From: Macrotrachela quadricornifera
Lineage: Eukaryota; Rotifera; Eurotatoria; Philodinida; Philodinidae
Assembly (NCBI GenBank): GCA_022393335.1
Contig: JAJEKB010021035.1
Coordinates: forward strand, 1,348,348 to 1,412,347
Reading direction: 5' to 3'
DNA length: 64,000 bases
A program made the translations under genes and the position numbers. Shown here in pieces: positions 36,179-47,303 of this stretch (its first letter is position 1; every line of letters starts with the position of its first letter). The notes beneath the pieces were generated by a model that was given only the letters and a program-made list of their open reading frames with translations, was not told the origin of the DNA and did not search any database.

Positions 36179-37015
36179 ACCGGGTGTTCCAAAAGTTTTG
36201 CAACATTTTGTATTTTGCATATATATCGGCATAGGTAAATGAGAGAACCTTGATTTTTTTTGAAAGGATGTGCCTTGAAAAGCTCTACAAAAATGGTAAT
36301 AGTAAATTCTAATTGATTCGCACCAATGGTCTTTTCCATATTCGAAAAGGTAGATCTATATGTCAGTGGTTTGTCCCATTGCTGTATTAACAACAGATTT
36401 TCTGTATTGGTTTTTGATCTTTCTTTAACTTTTGAACATTAAATTTTCGATGACACTTTTTATTTAAATCAATATTAAGCACTCTGCTATTGTTGAAATA
36501 CTAATTTTAAAATCTGTAGCCATTTTTCGTAAATTTTCTCGACAAATGTTGGGATCGAGACTTTTTTCACCTGGCTGATGAGTTTTTTTGTGCGACCAGT
36601 TCTTCGTCATCCTGATTGTGGTTTAACATTAATTGTTCCAGATTTTTTATACCGACGTAACCAACGATAAATGGTACTTCGATGAACCTTGTTTGCCAAT
36701 GCGTTAGCGATTTCGGGAGCTTTTTTTCGATTCTTGTAGTGAATCAAAGCTATATCTCGTAAATCATGACTTTTCACCATTTCAAAATCAAGTGAAACAA
36801 AATAAAAGAATATTGTCCAACTAGAGTAATAGAGGGCACTAATGCGCACTTTATTTATGTAAAAGGAATCTATTATCTCAATAGCAATAGTAAATGCAGA
36901 CTTTTCAAACTATCACAAAACTTTAGTAAATGGTGTAAATACCGCAATGGGATAAACCACTAACATATAGATCTATCTTCTTGAATATGGAAAAGATCAT
37001 TGATACGAGTCAATT
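36179..37015. mobile_element. Decayed Tc1/mariner-like element with folded duplicate
   Basis: The left tip CCGGGTGTTCCAAAAGTTTT follows TA. The body holds a broken transposase (minus strand). The right part 36940-37015 is an inverted copy of about 36300-36395, so the original right end is missing and the element has been rearranged. Confidence 0.65.
36510..36780 (-). pseudogene. Tc1/mariner-like transposase N-terminal fragment
   Basis: From MVKSHDLRDIALIHYKNRKK the frame encodes a helix-turn-helix (APEIANALANKVHRSTIYRW, then LRRYKKSGTINVKPQSG) followed by a stop at 36607 and, in shifted frames, DPNICRENLRKMATDFKISI. This is the order of the DNA-binding half of IS630/Tc1/mariner transposases (maT-like flavour). 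The catalytic DD(E/D) part is absent. Frame shifts and a stop show it is dead. Confidence 0.7.
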
Positions 37016-37020
37016 AGAAT

Positions 37021-37115
37021 CAGAGGTGGGCAAGTCAAGCCAAAAAAACAAGTCAAGTCAAGTCAGACTTGACCGACTTGATTGACTTGACTTGACTTGA
37101 CTTGAAGGTTTTTCT
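37021..37115. repeat. hAT-type tip CAGAGGTGGGCAAGTC with AAGTC array
   Basis: CAGAGGTGGGCAAGTCAAG begins a short array of AAGTC/GACTT units. Similar sequence (cagagatggacaaatcaagtccaagtcaag) lies at 37838-37870 in the same orientation. This looks like one end of a hAT-like MITE whose other end I cannot place. Confidence 0.5.
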
Positions 37116-38289
37116 AATCTTCCAACTATGTTCCTAGTTTTTCTAATGCATGATGTGACTGTGAACATCAGTACATTCATCTTTGGTTATTAACTAGCAG
37201 ATACAACATCGTTGTTGGTGGGAAAATACCGTATAACTCGCAACAGGCATCATAAATGTTTTATTTTTGTGTCTTTGGCATAAATCTAAGGAGGCAAATG
37301 AATTAATTATTAAATAAACTATTTAACCAGTTATTTGTCAGACGCAAAATAAATGAATAAAACAATGCTGAGTTCTTTCTTCTTTCTCTTTATCTTTTCT
37401 GCCTGTTCCGAGTATTGCACTTGGACGATATCTGTATTGATGTCACCGTTGCATTAGTCAGAATAGACAGCAACGAAAAAGAGAAAGACGGAGCATTGCT
37501 TACCTTCATTATTTCAAAATTTCTTACCTTTTATTTTATTGTTGAAAATGACCTTTTGAATGAGATCAAAAGTTTCACTTTATTCATATACAATAACATT
37601 GATACTAAAGAAGTTACTTGAATCGAACAATCAATATGAATAATACTGTATCTTTAAATACAAACTCCTCTATGTCAAGCTCTTCATATATATCTTTCAC
37701 ACCGAAATCTAAATCTGAAACAGTATTCAAACAACAGCGTGTTGGAAAAATATTCGAGATGTTTTCTTCACAAATATTATTGAAAAAATGATAAAAATTG
37801 GTCTGCAAAATGTTTAATATGTGATGATATAGTATCAGAGATGGACAAATCAAGTCCAAGTCAAGTCAAACGTTTTAAACTGTTTGCGAAGCACTGTTGG
37901 TATATTTCAATTTGAATATCAATGATAGAAAGTAATATTTTGCTGAAATCCTAATCTTTTGTACTTAGGAATGCTTGCAACCATAAGGATGACTCAAAAT
38001 CCATACTTTACTATTTCATATGATAGATTATAATCACCTGTGAGTGTTTGTAGATGTGTTTTGGATGTTAGTATATCTGTGCTTAAGATTTTCGAGTTTG
38101 AGAGATATTGAGGCATTCCAAACGCATTTAGGAATTGCTGTTAGTGGACGTTTGCGAGCATATCTCATCGAGTTCCGAGTGTTTGTAGATGTGGTTTCCC
38201 CGTCCGTTGAAAAGTTGGGTGTTAGTAAATGTTATCATGTTTTGCAAATATCCAATAACCAGAGTCTCTCTGGTCGCTCGAATATAAAT
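37116..38289. other. spacer between duplication arms, no gene seen
   Basis: AT-rich sequence with scattered short ORFs that show no family resemblance. Confidence 0.35.
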
Positions 38290-39690
38290 ATATATCAATT
38301 TATTTTCAATCATTTATTTCCTTTCAATTGAAATTACATAGCAATCAAAATATTATAATCAATAGCTCAAAATAAAGAAAGTTTATCAATTATTCCCATT
38401 AATTTCATGGCATTTCAATGTTAAATCGTAGTACTTGCTTGATCAATTGATCAACAACATAGAGATTACCTTCTCGGTCAAATGACAATCCTATGGGATA
38501 ATTGAGTTGATTTTCTTGTATTCCTACGTCATTTCCACTAACAATAACATTCCCTTGTTGTGCTTCTTTAGGCCAACGTACAATTCGGTAATTATGACTA
38601 TCAGTTCCATAAACGGTACCCAATTGATCAACTACAAGTCCATTAGGATAATACAATTGTGTCAAATTCGTTCTATCTCCTTGTCCACCAGCAACAACAA
38701 TACCTTCTTTTGCACCTTCTATCCATTTCATTACACGGTGATTATAATGATCACACACAAATACTGAACGTTCTTGATCGACGAATATATAAGTAGGGTT
38801 ATTGAGTTGATCAAGACGATTTCCTTTTCCATTTCCACCTGCCACTAATATTCCTTGGAATTTACCCATTCGATATCTTCTTACTTCATTCTTGTCATTA
38901 TCAGAGACATAGAGAAATCTATTGTCATACATTGTCAAACCATAACAAGAGATATTCGAAACAATTATCTCTCCACTTGTTCCACTTTGACGAGGCCATC
39001 TAACCACTCGTCTATTTCCTAGATCACAAATAACAAGACTATCTCTCTCTTTATCCACGATCACATCTGTTGGGTAACTTAATTGATGAACGTCCTTTCC
39101 TCCTCCATGTCCACCTGCCACTATTTGTCCAATTGTTTCACCAGATTTCCATGCTACAATACGGTTGTTCTCAGAATCAGCAACATAAATTGTTTTTTTA
39201 TCATCTACATATAACCCGTGAGGCAGAGAAAGCTTTGGATTTTGTCCTCCTACTATCTGACCATACTTATTCCATTTGGCATTTGCAGGAATATCTATCA
39301 AACTGGTATGAAGTGGTCCTGAAAGAAAGAGAAAACATGATCACCATCAAAATGAATCTTTCATTTTCTTTGGTTTATGAGAAAAGACGAACTCCTATAA
39401 TATTGTTTCTCACTCTGCTTAATGTGATAGAGAAGAATAAAAATAATTCTCAGTTGCTGTAAAGAAAAATACTATTACAATATGTTTTACTGATGTCTAT
39501 ATCAATGATTTCTCAAGTCTATCAAGCGGGTTGGTGAGTTTACTCAAAAGTGTTTTCTCTCCTACTTTCGTTCTCATTATTAATAATATACATTTTGTCT
39601 GTTTCAAGTAGGAGTGAAGAATGTCGGAGATGATAATATTTGAACTATTTGCTCATCAGTCATGTGAGATTTTTCTGGCAGATTTCCAAA
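38290..39690 (-). repeat. Right arm of the inverted segmental duplication
   Basis: Reverse-complement match to 32465-34090, covering the NHL exon, its acceptor and both flanks, without the ~290-bp block seen in the other arm. Confidence 0.8.
38405..39318 (-). CDS. NHL-repeat propeller protein, paralogue, 3' exon (5' exons not found)
   Basis: Minus strand, acceptor ctctttctttcag just before 39318, phase 1 entry (xGA CCA CTT CAT), about 304 residues. It is clearly paralogous to the 33082-33992 exon (shared VAWKSGET, VAGGNGKGNRLDQLN, VMKWIEGAKEGIVV). Of six NHL units the first four are standard (IYVADSENNRIVAW to VFVCDHYNHRVMKW); the fifth (VYGTDSHNYRIVRW) and sixth (LYVVDQLIKQVLRF) have drifted, losing the A-D-x-x-N pattern in the last blade. 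The start exon is missing here too. The role is presumed to be a binding propeller; the drift may mean a changed or relaxed function. Confidence 0.75.
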
Positions 39691-39884
39691 AATATTTCTC
39701 GACGGAAATTTCGCTAGTCGAAGCTCCGTCGTGGAGTTTCTGAGAAGTCTACTAAAAAATGCGAAATTCCTGAGGAATTCTCAAGCAGCCACCAAGTTAA
39801 TCCGCGAACAGTTGTTACATGGAGACTTCTTAGAGAGTTTCTGTTTTTGTGATTTCATTCTATAAATTACATAAATGTTTTATA

Positions 39885-40416
39885 GATACCCCTGGAAAAA
39901 AATTGTTTCACTCAGTATTTTAAATATATTATTACTATAAGGTAACATTGGGTAAAAACTAATTGTATATTCTGAAAGTTCATGGAGTTTTCTATCATCT
40001 TATGTAATTAGATTCTAGTTTAGAACTATGCATTATTAAAATAAATTAATTCTAATGAAGGCATATATAAGTGCAAGCCAAAACAAATATATATAGAATA
40101 ATAGAGAATTTCATGATCTATCAGAATATATAATTGATTTTTTTAAAAAGGCAAACTTGTAATGATAACAAAAAATAGAAAAACTAATTTTGATGTCAGT
40201 GACGAAATCAAGTCTGTGGAAATCTGAACATGAGGATACTTTCATTGCAATTAATTTATTTAAATAATGCATAGTTCTAAACTAGAATCTAATTACATAA
40301 GATGATATACAAGTCCATGAACTTTCAGAATATATAATTAGTTTTTAGATAATGTTACCTTATAGTAACAATATATTTAAAATACTGAATAAAATATTTT
40401 TTTAGGAGTATATATG
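39885..40416. mobile_element. Foldback MITE with ~175-bp arms
   Basis: 39885-40060 and 40240-40416 are inverted copies (shared cttatgtaattagattctag, ctatgcattatt, ggtaacat). The centre is about 180 bp. No ORF. Confidence 0.75.
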
Positions 40417-41222
40417 TACTTTGTCTATAGATCATGTGCACAGCTAAGAGAGAAAGAAAAGACATTACATGTATCTACGAATATACGCACAAATTCTAGG
40501 AGGTTGATGATTTAGTTTAAAATAGTCTTCATGTCTCTTGTTCACAATACTTTCACGTTACGTCTAAAATCTGTTTCAGCGAAAAATACTAAAAGGTTTT
40601 AATTTTGTATTGCTATCGATTTTACTAGAATTTAAGAGAGGGTACACGAGGCCACGACCCAAAACATCCGACATCGGTTGTCGCAAATATTTTTTTTTCA
40701 AATAAGGTTGCTAGTTCGAAAGAGCGTTAAAAGTTAGGCAGATACCTAAAATTTTATAGCTTTGGCACAAAGCCTTCTAGTATTTTGAAAATCAATTTTC
40801 TTGGACCCTCTCAAAAACCATCAATTTTTGTGCATTTTTGGTTATGACATTTTTTATCACAAAAAGTTGACCAAAGCTATTATCAATATATACTAGTTAA
40901 TAGAGCAGCTTCTGCTCTAGAAAATCCTGTACTTTATATATAAGATTACGTACTTCAAAAAAATAGAAAGCTCATTATAATGTGTAAACTTGGCCATTTT
41001 GACTTGGTATTTTTTTGTTTTTTTTTCTACTACGCTCTTATTTTTCAAGAGCCTAGAGCAAACTTCATACATTCTTGTACAACAGCAAAAGGCGCATCTT
41101 TTGATAAAAGAAGATTTGTTTTAAAGTACTGGCAAAGTCTCGAAAAGTTCATAATAATGCTGCTCACTACACGTGATTTTATGCATTTTAATGAAAACTC
41201 ACTAAATAACTTTTTATTTTAA

Positions 41223-41815
41223 CCCTTTCATCGCGATTCGATTTCCATAGAAAGTAACATCTCTATATTCGTTTTATTACGAAAACAAAATATACCACAA
41301 GATGTAGCATGAACCGCTGTACAATCTACATCGTAAAGATTATTTCGATTGTATACCTTTTGTATTCAAAAAAAAAGCAAAAGTGTGTGGGACCAATTGT
41401 TGAGGTTGCAAAAATTGATGGCACAGAATTTTGCTTTTCTTGAAAACAAAAGGTATACAATCGTAATAAGCTTTACGATGTAGATTGTAGAGCGCTTCAC
41501 GCTGCATCTTGTAGTATATTTTATTTTTCCTTACAAAACCATATTAGATGATAAAAGGATCAAATAAGAAACATTGAATTTCACATTCGTGTGGAAAAAA
41601 ATGATGTTTTCCTAACCTAAAAAACAAGTCAGACAGAGTTTTATATTCTTTCACAATAAAAGTTAGACAATTAAAATAAGCTTTACTATGACGATTGTAG
41701 AGCTTTTTACGCTGCGTCTTGTGGTTTACACGGTTTTCTTAATAAAACGTATTTCGAGATTAGAATATGAAATGCAAAGTGGGACCCACCGGTGGGTCCC
41801 ATCGTGGTGAAAGGT
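41223..41815. mobile_element. piggyBac-like MITE, TTAA target, empty site visible in the other arm
   Basis: The MITE is bounded by TTAA at 41219-41222 and 41816-41819. Inward tips are CCCTTTCATCGCGAT and, inverted, ACCTTTCACCACGAT. The matching position in the other half of the surrounding palindrome (42233-42236) has a single TTAA with continuous flanks. A diverged relative lies at 5701-6005. Confidence 0.8.
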
Positions 41816-42579
41816 TTAATGCAAATAATTACGATTTATGCCAAAACTAATAATATATTTGAAATCAGCGCTAAAAACTGACCTAGTCCGTGTATGTTTT
41901 GAGAATTTTTGAGATTTTTTCTCATCAAAAATTTCACCCTGGTCCTCCTCAGGGATCTGACGAAACATGAATTTCATTAAAAGACATTTAAGCAGTATGA
42001 ATGAGGTTCTAAACTTATGAGATGCTAGTAAAATACAAAATTCTATCAATCTAAAATATATAAACAGCATTTCGGTGAAATTCATGTTTCGTCAAATCCC
42101 TGAAGAGGACCAGAGTGAAATTTTCGATGAAAAAAAATCTCAAAAATCCTTGAAACATACACGGGCTAGGTCAGTTTTTAGCGCTGATTTCAAATATATT
42201 ATTGGTTTTGGCATAAATTGTAATTATTTCCATTAAACTAAAAAGTTATTTAGTGAATTTTCATGAAAATGCATAAAATCACGTGTAGTGAGCAGCATTA
42301 TTATGAACTTTTCGAGACTTTGCCGATACTTTAAAACAAATCTAGTACTCGCCAGACGTCTCTGGACATATCAAAATCCAAGTAAAGGTCAACCGTTTTT
42401 CATGAAATTTTCATCAGAGAAAGAGCTGGAAAAACTGTGATCGCAAGCATCAACCCGAGCTCGATCGGTTGCGGTAGGATAGAGTTCGGTTTTAAACATT
42501 GTTTTAAACTTTTGTGATCTTGATCTCAACATTTGAAGAATTTTTTCAACTTCTTTTACTTATCAATTCATACCGAGTT

Positions 42580-43545
42580 GAGGGTGAGGGTGAGATCTCA
42601 CCCAGATAGTAGAGTCTTAGCTAACACTACCAAACTTTCTACGATGCGTTTCTGAGTCCAGCGGTAGCTTTAGAGAATGCTGTTGCCATTAATAGGAGTA
42701 CGATGGGGTGTTTGGGTGAAATTTTAGTCAAGTCATATGGCAATGAAATGTGCATGAAGTTTTTAAGAAATTTAGCGAATTTGTTATGATTCTAAGATTA
42801 ATCATTTCGTATCGATGGTTCTTTGGTCGAAATGTGAAAATCGATGGTTTCTAATAGATTATAAGAGAAAAATGTATACAAGTGTTTCCTTGATTCACAA
42901 CGATGACGTATCTATATATATTAAGAAGAGCGTTTGTCTGTTCGCTATGCATTTAGTCCGTGTGATAGCTAGCGTCACAAAAGTTTCCACACTACTTCCT
43001 TAGCTTCTGAGGAAAGTCATCTTGAGGTTGAAACCACCAAGCGGGGTGCATGAAAGAGGCTGGGTGAAATTTCATCGCGATCAGTACAGATCGAGATTCT
43101 GATGAGTTTGTTCGCTATGAATTTAGTCATCGTGAGAGATAGCGTCACGGAACTATCCGCATCAGTTCCTTGAGTGCGCTAACGAAAGGAAGGCGTGCTT
43201 GAAACTTCATCCAAGTCGTAGGAGACTGTGATTTTATTCACTTTCTAATTAAACGACGCAGTTCAATGCAATTTTGAGAGTGATCGTGTCCAAAGTGGAT
43301 GCGAGTGAGGATGTCAGCTTGAGCTCGATGAGAAGAGTTCTATGGCGAATACCTAACGCATAGCAGGAACAATCCTGTTAAAGATGCCTGACGCATACCG
43401 GTAAAAGTCCTGTCATAGAGGTTTCAGGTGTGACAGGAAAATTTTTGTTGCAGATGACTCAGTCACAGGGGGGAACAGTCCTGTAAAAGACGTGTTGTGT
43501 ACAGCAGAAAAAGTCGGGTGGAAGGTGCAAAACTTTAACCATATT
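42580..43545. repeat. Helentron-like dispersed repeat pieces inside the 3.2-kb element
   Basis: 42585-42905 is the inverted counterpart of 23090-23430. From 42906 a tatatatatta tract is followed by tttgtctgttcgctatgcat and a similar unit at 43105 (tttgttcgctatgaattta), two direct copies about 190 bp apart. Superfamily is uncertain. Confidence 0.5.
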
Positions 43546-43959
43546 TTCTTTGCAGTGGATACCTCCTCTAGTCTTATATATAAAGTACAGGATTTTGTAG
43601 AGCAGAGGCTGCTCTATTAACTAGTATATATTGATAATGGCTTTGGTCAATTTTTTGTGATAAAAAATGTCATAAACAAAAATGCACGAAAATTGATTTT
43701 CAAAATACTAGAAGGCTTTGTGCCAAAGCTATAAAATTTTAGGTATCTGCCTAACTTTTAACGCTCTTTCGAACTAGCAACCTTATGTGAAAAAAAATTT
43801 TTTTTCGGCAACCAAATTGGGTCGTGGCCTCATGGACCCTCTCTTAAGAGGCAGATTGGAGAAAGTTTTTCTCCTCAAAAGAAAAAATAAACGTGAAAAC
43901 GTCGGATTTAAATCCGAGTTTTATGTGTACTTCAAAAAGTAAAAATAATTCACAACATA

Positions 43960-45047
43960 TTGATTTTGATCGAACCGTCTACAAACTAGCTATCTTGAGT
44001 CTATCATCAGCATTTTGACCGTATCTCGTGAACGGCTTAACCATTTGAGCTCTGAGACATCTCGATTGAACGGAAAACAGTTTAGTCTACAAATTCATTC
44101 TACTCAAGCGAGGAAGTTATCAAATAAAAGAAGTGTTAGAAGTCAAAAACTGCGTAAATCCAAAGATTACACTGCGGAAGGTGGTATTTTCGATTTCTCT
44201 CACGTGCTGCACGAAATCTTAGGCTCATTTTTCTATAAGACATAGATTTCATCAAGACACATCCTTTGCCACTAAATTATAAGAATAAAAAATCTGGGGA
44301 GCCAAGCTAGCATGGACGACACTGTAGGCGATCCTATAAAGTGATCATTGACTCAACTCTCAGAATGATATTATATCTTTATAAATCACAGAAAACTGAG
44401 TAGGAGGAGTTATTTCAGAATGGATTTGGGCTTATATCAAGCGAGATTATGATCATAGGTAACCTCATGGATCTATTAGAGATATGTGATACACAGAGGC
44501 ATCAGTATTTTCATAATAATTCACCAATATAAATAGCTATCGAGTTCGAATTTTTTCCATTATATAACTCTTCTTAGTAGCGACAAAACCATGCATCTAG
44601 AACATCCTAAAACTGCTAGTCACCCGAGACATATATAGGGACACTGGCCTCAGAATACAGATTTTGTACATTTTGAGACCTTGTTTAAGCAATTTTCACT
44701 TAAAAAACTACAATTTGATTCAAAATTAATATCATTTTCGGAATAAGCATTAAAAACTGAGTCAATTCATATGTGTTGTGAATAGTTCTGAGAAAAATTG
44801 TTTTTTGAAAAAATCCCTGTATCTTCCCCTCAGGGATGATCTAGTAAATAATGACAATTTTTTCCACAACTCAGCCACTTCTTGACGGATCCTTCTCATC
44901 TTCGAACTCGACCGAGATATTGATGAGACAATTCTGTGCACAAAATTTCAGTTCAATTGCATGTAATTGTGAAGAGTTATCGTGTAAACGGCCGACCGGA
45001 CATACTGACCGATTCTAGAGTGTACTCACTTTTTGAGTACACAAAAA
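43960..45047. repeat. Dispersed repeat, inverted partner of 25.95-26.89 kb
   Basis: It ends in the palindromic tip GTGTACTCACTTTTTGAGTA at 45021-45043. The order of matching blocks is the reverse of the first copy. No protein called. Confidence 0.6.
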
Positions 45048-45639
45048 CAAGAAAACACATCATCATGAAAATAAAGATGAATACAAAAAAAAACAATTTT
45101 GAGCTCGGACTTTTAATTGATCGGCCTATAGTTACTTGGTAATGCGGTTGATCAATAACGGCAACTTCCTTTCCCTAGTAGTGCTGTAACTACCGGGGGC
45201 AGGGCTGCACGTTGGTACAATGCCACCTCTGTAAACGTCTCTTACCCAGCCAAAAACCATTTTTTGCTCCCCCCCCTGTAAAATTTTATTTCGCTGACTT
45301 GCCCCCTCTATAAAAATTTCCTGGTTACGCCACTATTCCCTAGACGCCTCTATATAGCCCATGATAACTAATAGAAAATACCTCTAAATAGACTATAAGA
45401 TCCTATATGCAGCACCCTAATTACGCTATAAGGATCTATGTAGGGTACCGCTAAATAGGCCATACAGACTTATGGAGGGTACCCCTTTGTAACTCTTAAT
45501 GACTTATACAGGATACCCTACACTGTAATCTACAACACACTGTTTGTGCTCGAATATCTTTTGACTTTCCCATTCTCTCATTGCTTAACTTCTCGTAAAT
45601 CCTACCCTCTAAAGAAAATTATTTTATTCTCGAACTTGA
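45048..45639. other. spacer, no gene seen
   Basis: Contains a degenerate tandem stretch at about 45355-45530 built on ctataagatc / agggtacc motifs. No gene. Confidence 0.35.
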
Positions 45640-46075
45640 AAAATGGTTTTGCGGGGTTCTCGTTTTGGGAATGTAGCTAATGGCTTCCACCACCGTAATC
45701 TACAAAGGCAGAAATACTAAATGTAGGATCTTAGCCTGCTAATATTCGAGAAACTCACAATAAAATATAACAAATATTAATGAAAATAACGAAGAAAAAC
45801 AATCACGACGAGACAAGAAAGAAACACAACAACAACAACAACAATTACTACTACTACCACGACTGAAATATATAAATATGTATATATTTATATATATCAA
45901 AACACAGCATAGAAAATAAAATAGACACAATAATACAAAGAAAGAAAATCTCGTGATGATCAATATATTGATATAGCTATGTATATCATAGGAAGGAAAA
46001 AAGAAACAATATATATATATTTAAACTATAAGTTGGCGTCATAGAATCTTATCTATGGATGCTAACAGGTTTGAC
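45640..46075. repeat. Second copy of the 17.3-18.3 kb repeat, without the hAT insertion
   Basis: It shares gaatgtagctaatggcttc, ggatcttagcctgctaa, acgacgagacaa and the end hairpin 46032-46066 (GTTGGCGTC-ATAGA with TCTAT-GGATGCTAAC, pairs kept through G.T wobbles). The block corresponding to 17701-18230 is continuous here. Confidence 0.65.
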
Positions 46076-46983
46076 AACTTGCTAAACTAAAAAAAGAATC
46101 TTTTCTCAGGCAAACGAGAAAAACCTTGCTTCTGAACTACTGTCAGGTTTCGTACGCAAGGACTAAATGGCCCAACAATAAGCGCACAATCTTTGCTCAT
46201 CTTTCCTTAAATAATGATGTGAGAGCATTCGGTCAATAGACAACCAGACGTTGTGACCTCTTCATCAATAGTAGCTGTCTAGTCACTCTTTCTTTGTGGT
46301 TCCATCGTCTCTCCTACATAAGTTTGTCTTTTGTGTCATACAGACAGAACTGAAGTGATGGAGTAGTGTGTAGTGAACATCTTATACTGAGGATAGTGGT
46401 AATGATACTTCTCCAGTTTCTCATTGTTCATCAACAATTAGATATACACCGCAGCGGTAATGAAACAGGTTCCAAGTAAAACGCGAAAGTTCTAAAGATT
46501 TTTGGTCTCAGTCTTTTTCTTCTCTACGATACCTAGCAATGGTTCAGAAGGCGACGTCCTTCTCATATATCCACAGAAAGATCCTTTTTTGGTTTAGCAA
46601 CCTTCCAAGCCTTTTTCTAAGTTTGGTACAAAACTGAGTTTCTTTAGAGTGTAGTAAATCTTCATCAGTGATAATAAAGCGACAACTTAATGTTTTTTGC
46701 CTAATTCGAACGTTGCATTCCAAGCAATCAAAATAGAATTACATTAAAGGTTCTCTTACTCTATGATAAAACTTTGTGCAGATGTGGTTATTAGATGTAA
46801 CACAGTGCGAATTCAGACAGATAAAGAGCGTTTTCATTTCCACCCTGTTCCTTTTTTTTCTTATTTCTTGCTTTCGCCGCTCTTTTTTGTCTGTTCAACA
46901 CTATTTCGTAAAATCAAGAGACAAGAAAATAATTCATTCTTTCATGACACCAAAAGTTCATTGCAAAAAAAAATAAGAAACAT
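46076..46983. other. spacer, no gene called
   Basis: Moderate-complexity sequence. A minus-strand frame near 46560-46690 reads FIITDEDLL, recalling the FTDED of the AIG1-type gene, but there is no other support. Confidence 0.3.
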
Positions 46984-47303
46984 CTAACCTTCATTTGTCT
47001 CTTTATAACAACATGTTTCATATTTCCCAAAAATTCCCCAACAATATTTCCACGACTGCTTGTACGTGTCGTTGGGACCTAAATAAATATGAAAATAGTT
47101 TAATGAATAAAAATTGAGATTTCTCTATTTCGTGTATTGCTTATCAATTTGTTTTATATTTTTTTTTGTATAACGAAGATTGATTACTTACAGCCATTAT
47201 AGAAATGTGTATGACAATTTGTCTTATAGCATTCAGTTATAGCACTGTTCGACGTAGTGCACATCATTGCGATAAATAATACAATGAGTATGTATTTCAT
47301 CAT
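46984..47303 (-). CDS. Small secreted cysteine-rich peptide (2 exons)
   Basis: Minus-strand exons 47303-47192 and 47078-46984 flank a 113-bp intron (donor GTAAGT, acceptor ttatttag), phase 1, giving 68 residues and a TAG stop. The first 20 or so residues form a clear signal peptide (MMKYILIVLFIAMMCTTSNS). The rest is short and polar with six cysteines spaced C-x5-C-x7-C-x11-C-x9-CC, suggesting three disulfides. Splicing turns two very short frames into one coherent secreted peptide, which is the main evidence. I do not recognise the family. Possible roles are secreted signal, antimicrobial, protease inhibitor or other disulfide-rich peptide, with nothing here to choose between them. The last codons overlap a weak donor (AAG-GTTAGA), so a further exon is possible. 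Confidence 0.65.

Larger units (their letters stand above)
40632..43847. mobile_element. 3.2-kb composite element with ~300-bp terminal inverted repeats
   Basis: The ends read TTAAGAGAGGGT and its reverse complement, followed by a shared block (gaggccacgaccc, gttgctagttcgaaagagcg, taaaattttatagctttggc, tagttaatagagcagc). The arms are about 40632-40948 and 43571-43847. A second, inner palindrome covers 41095-42345, and a smaller MITE sits in its left half. Direct repeats of about 140 bp lie at 42920-43230. No transposase recognised. Confidence 0.75.

Noticed and set aside
46560..46690. Minus-strand FIITDEDLL frame resembling an AIG1-type G4 region
   Set aside because: Only a few residues match and no P-loop or DTPG lies nearby.
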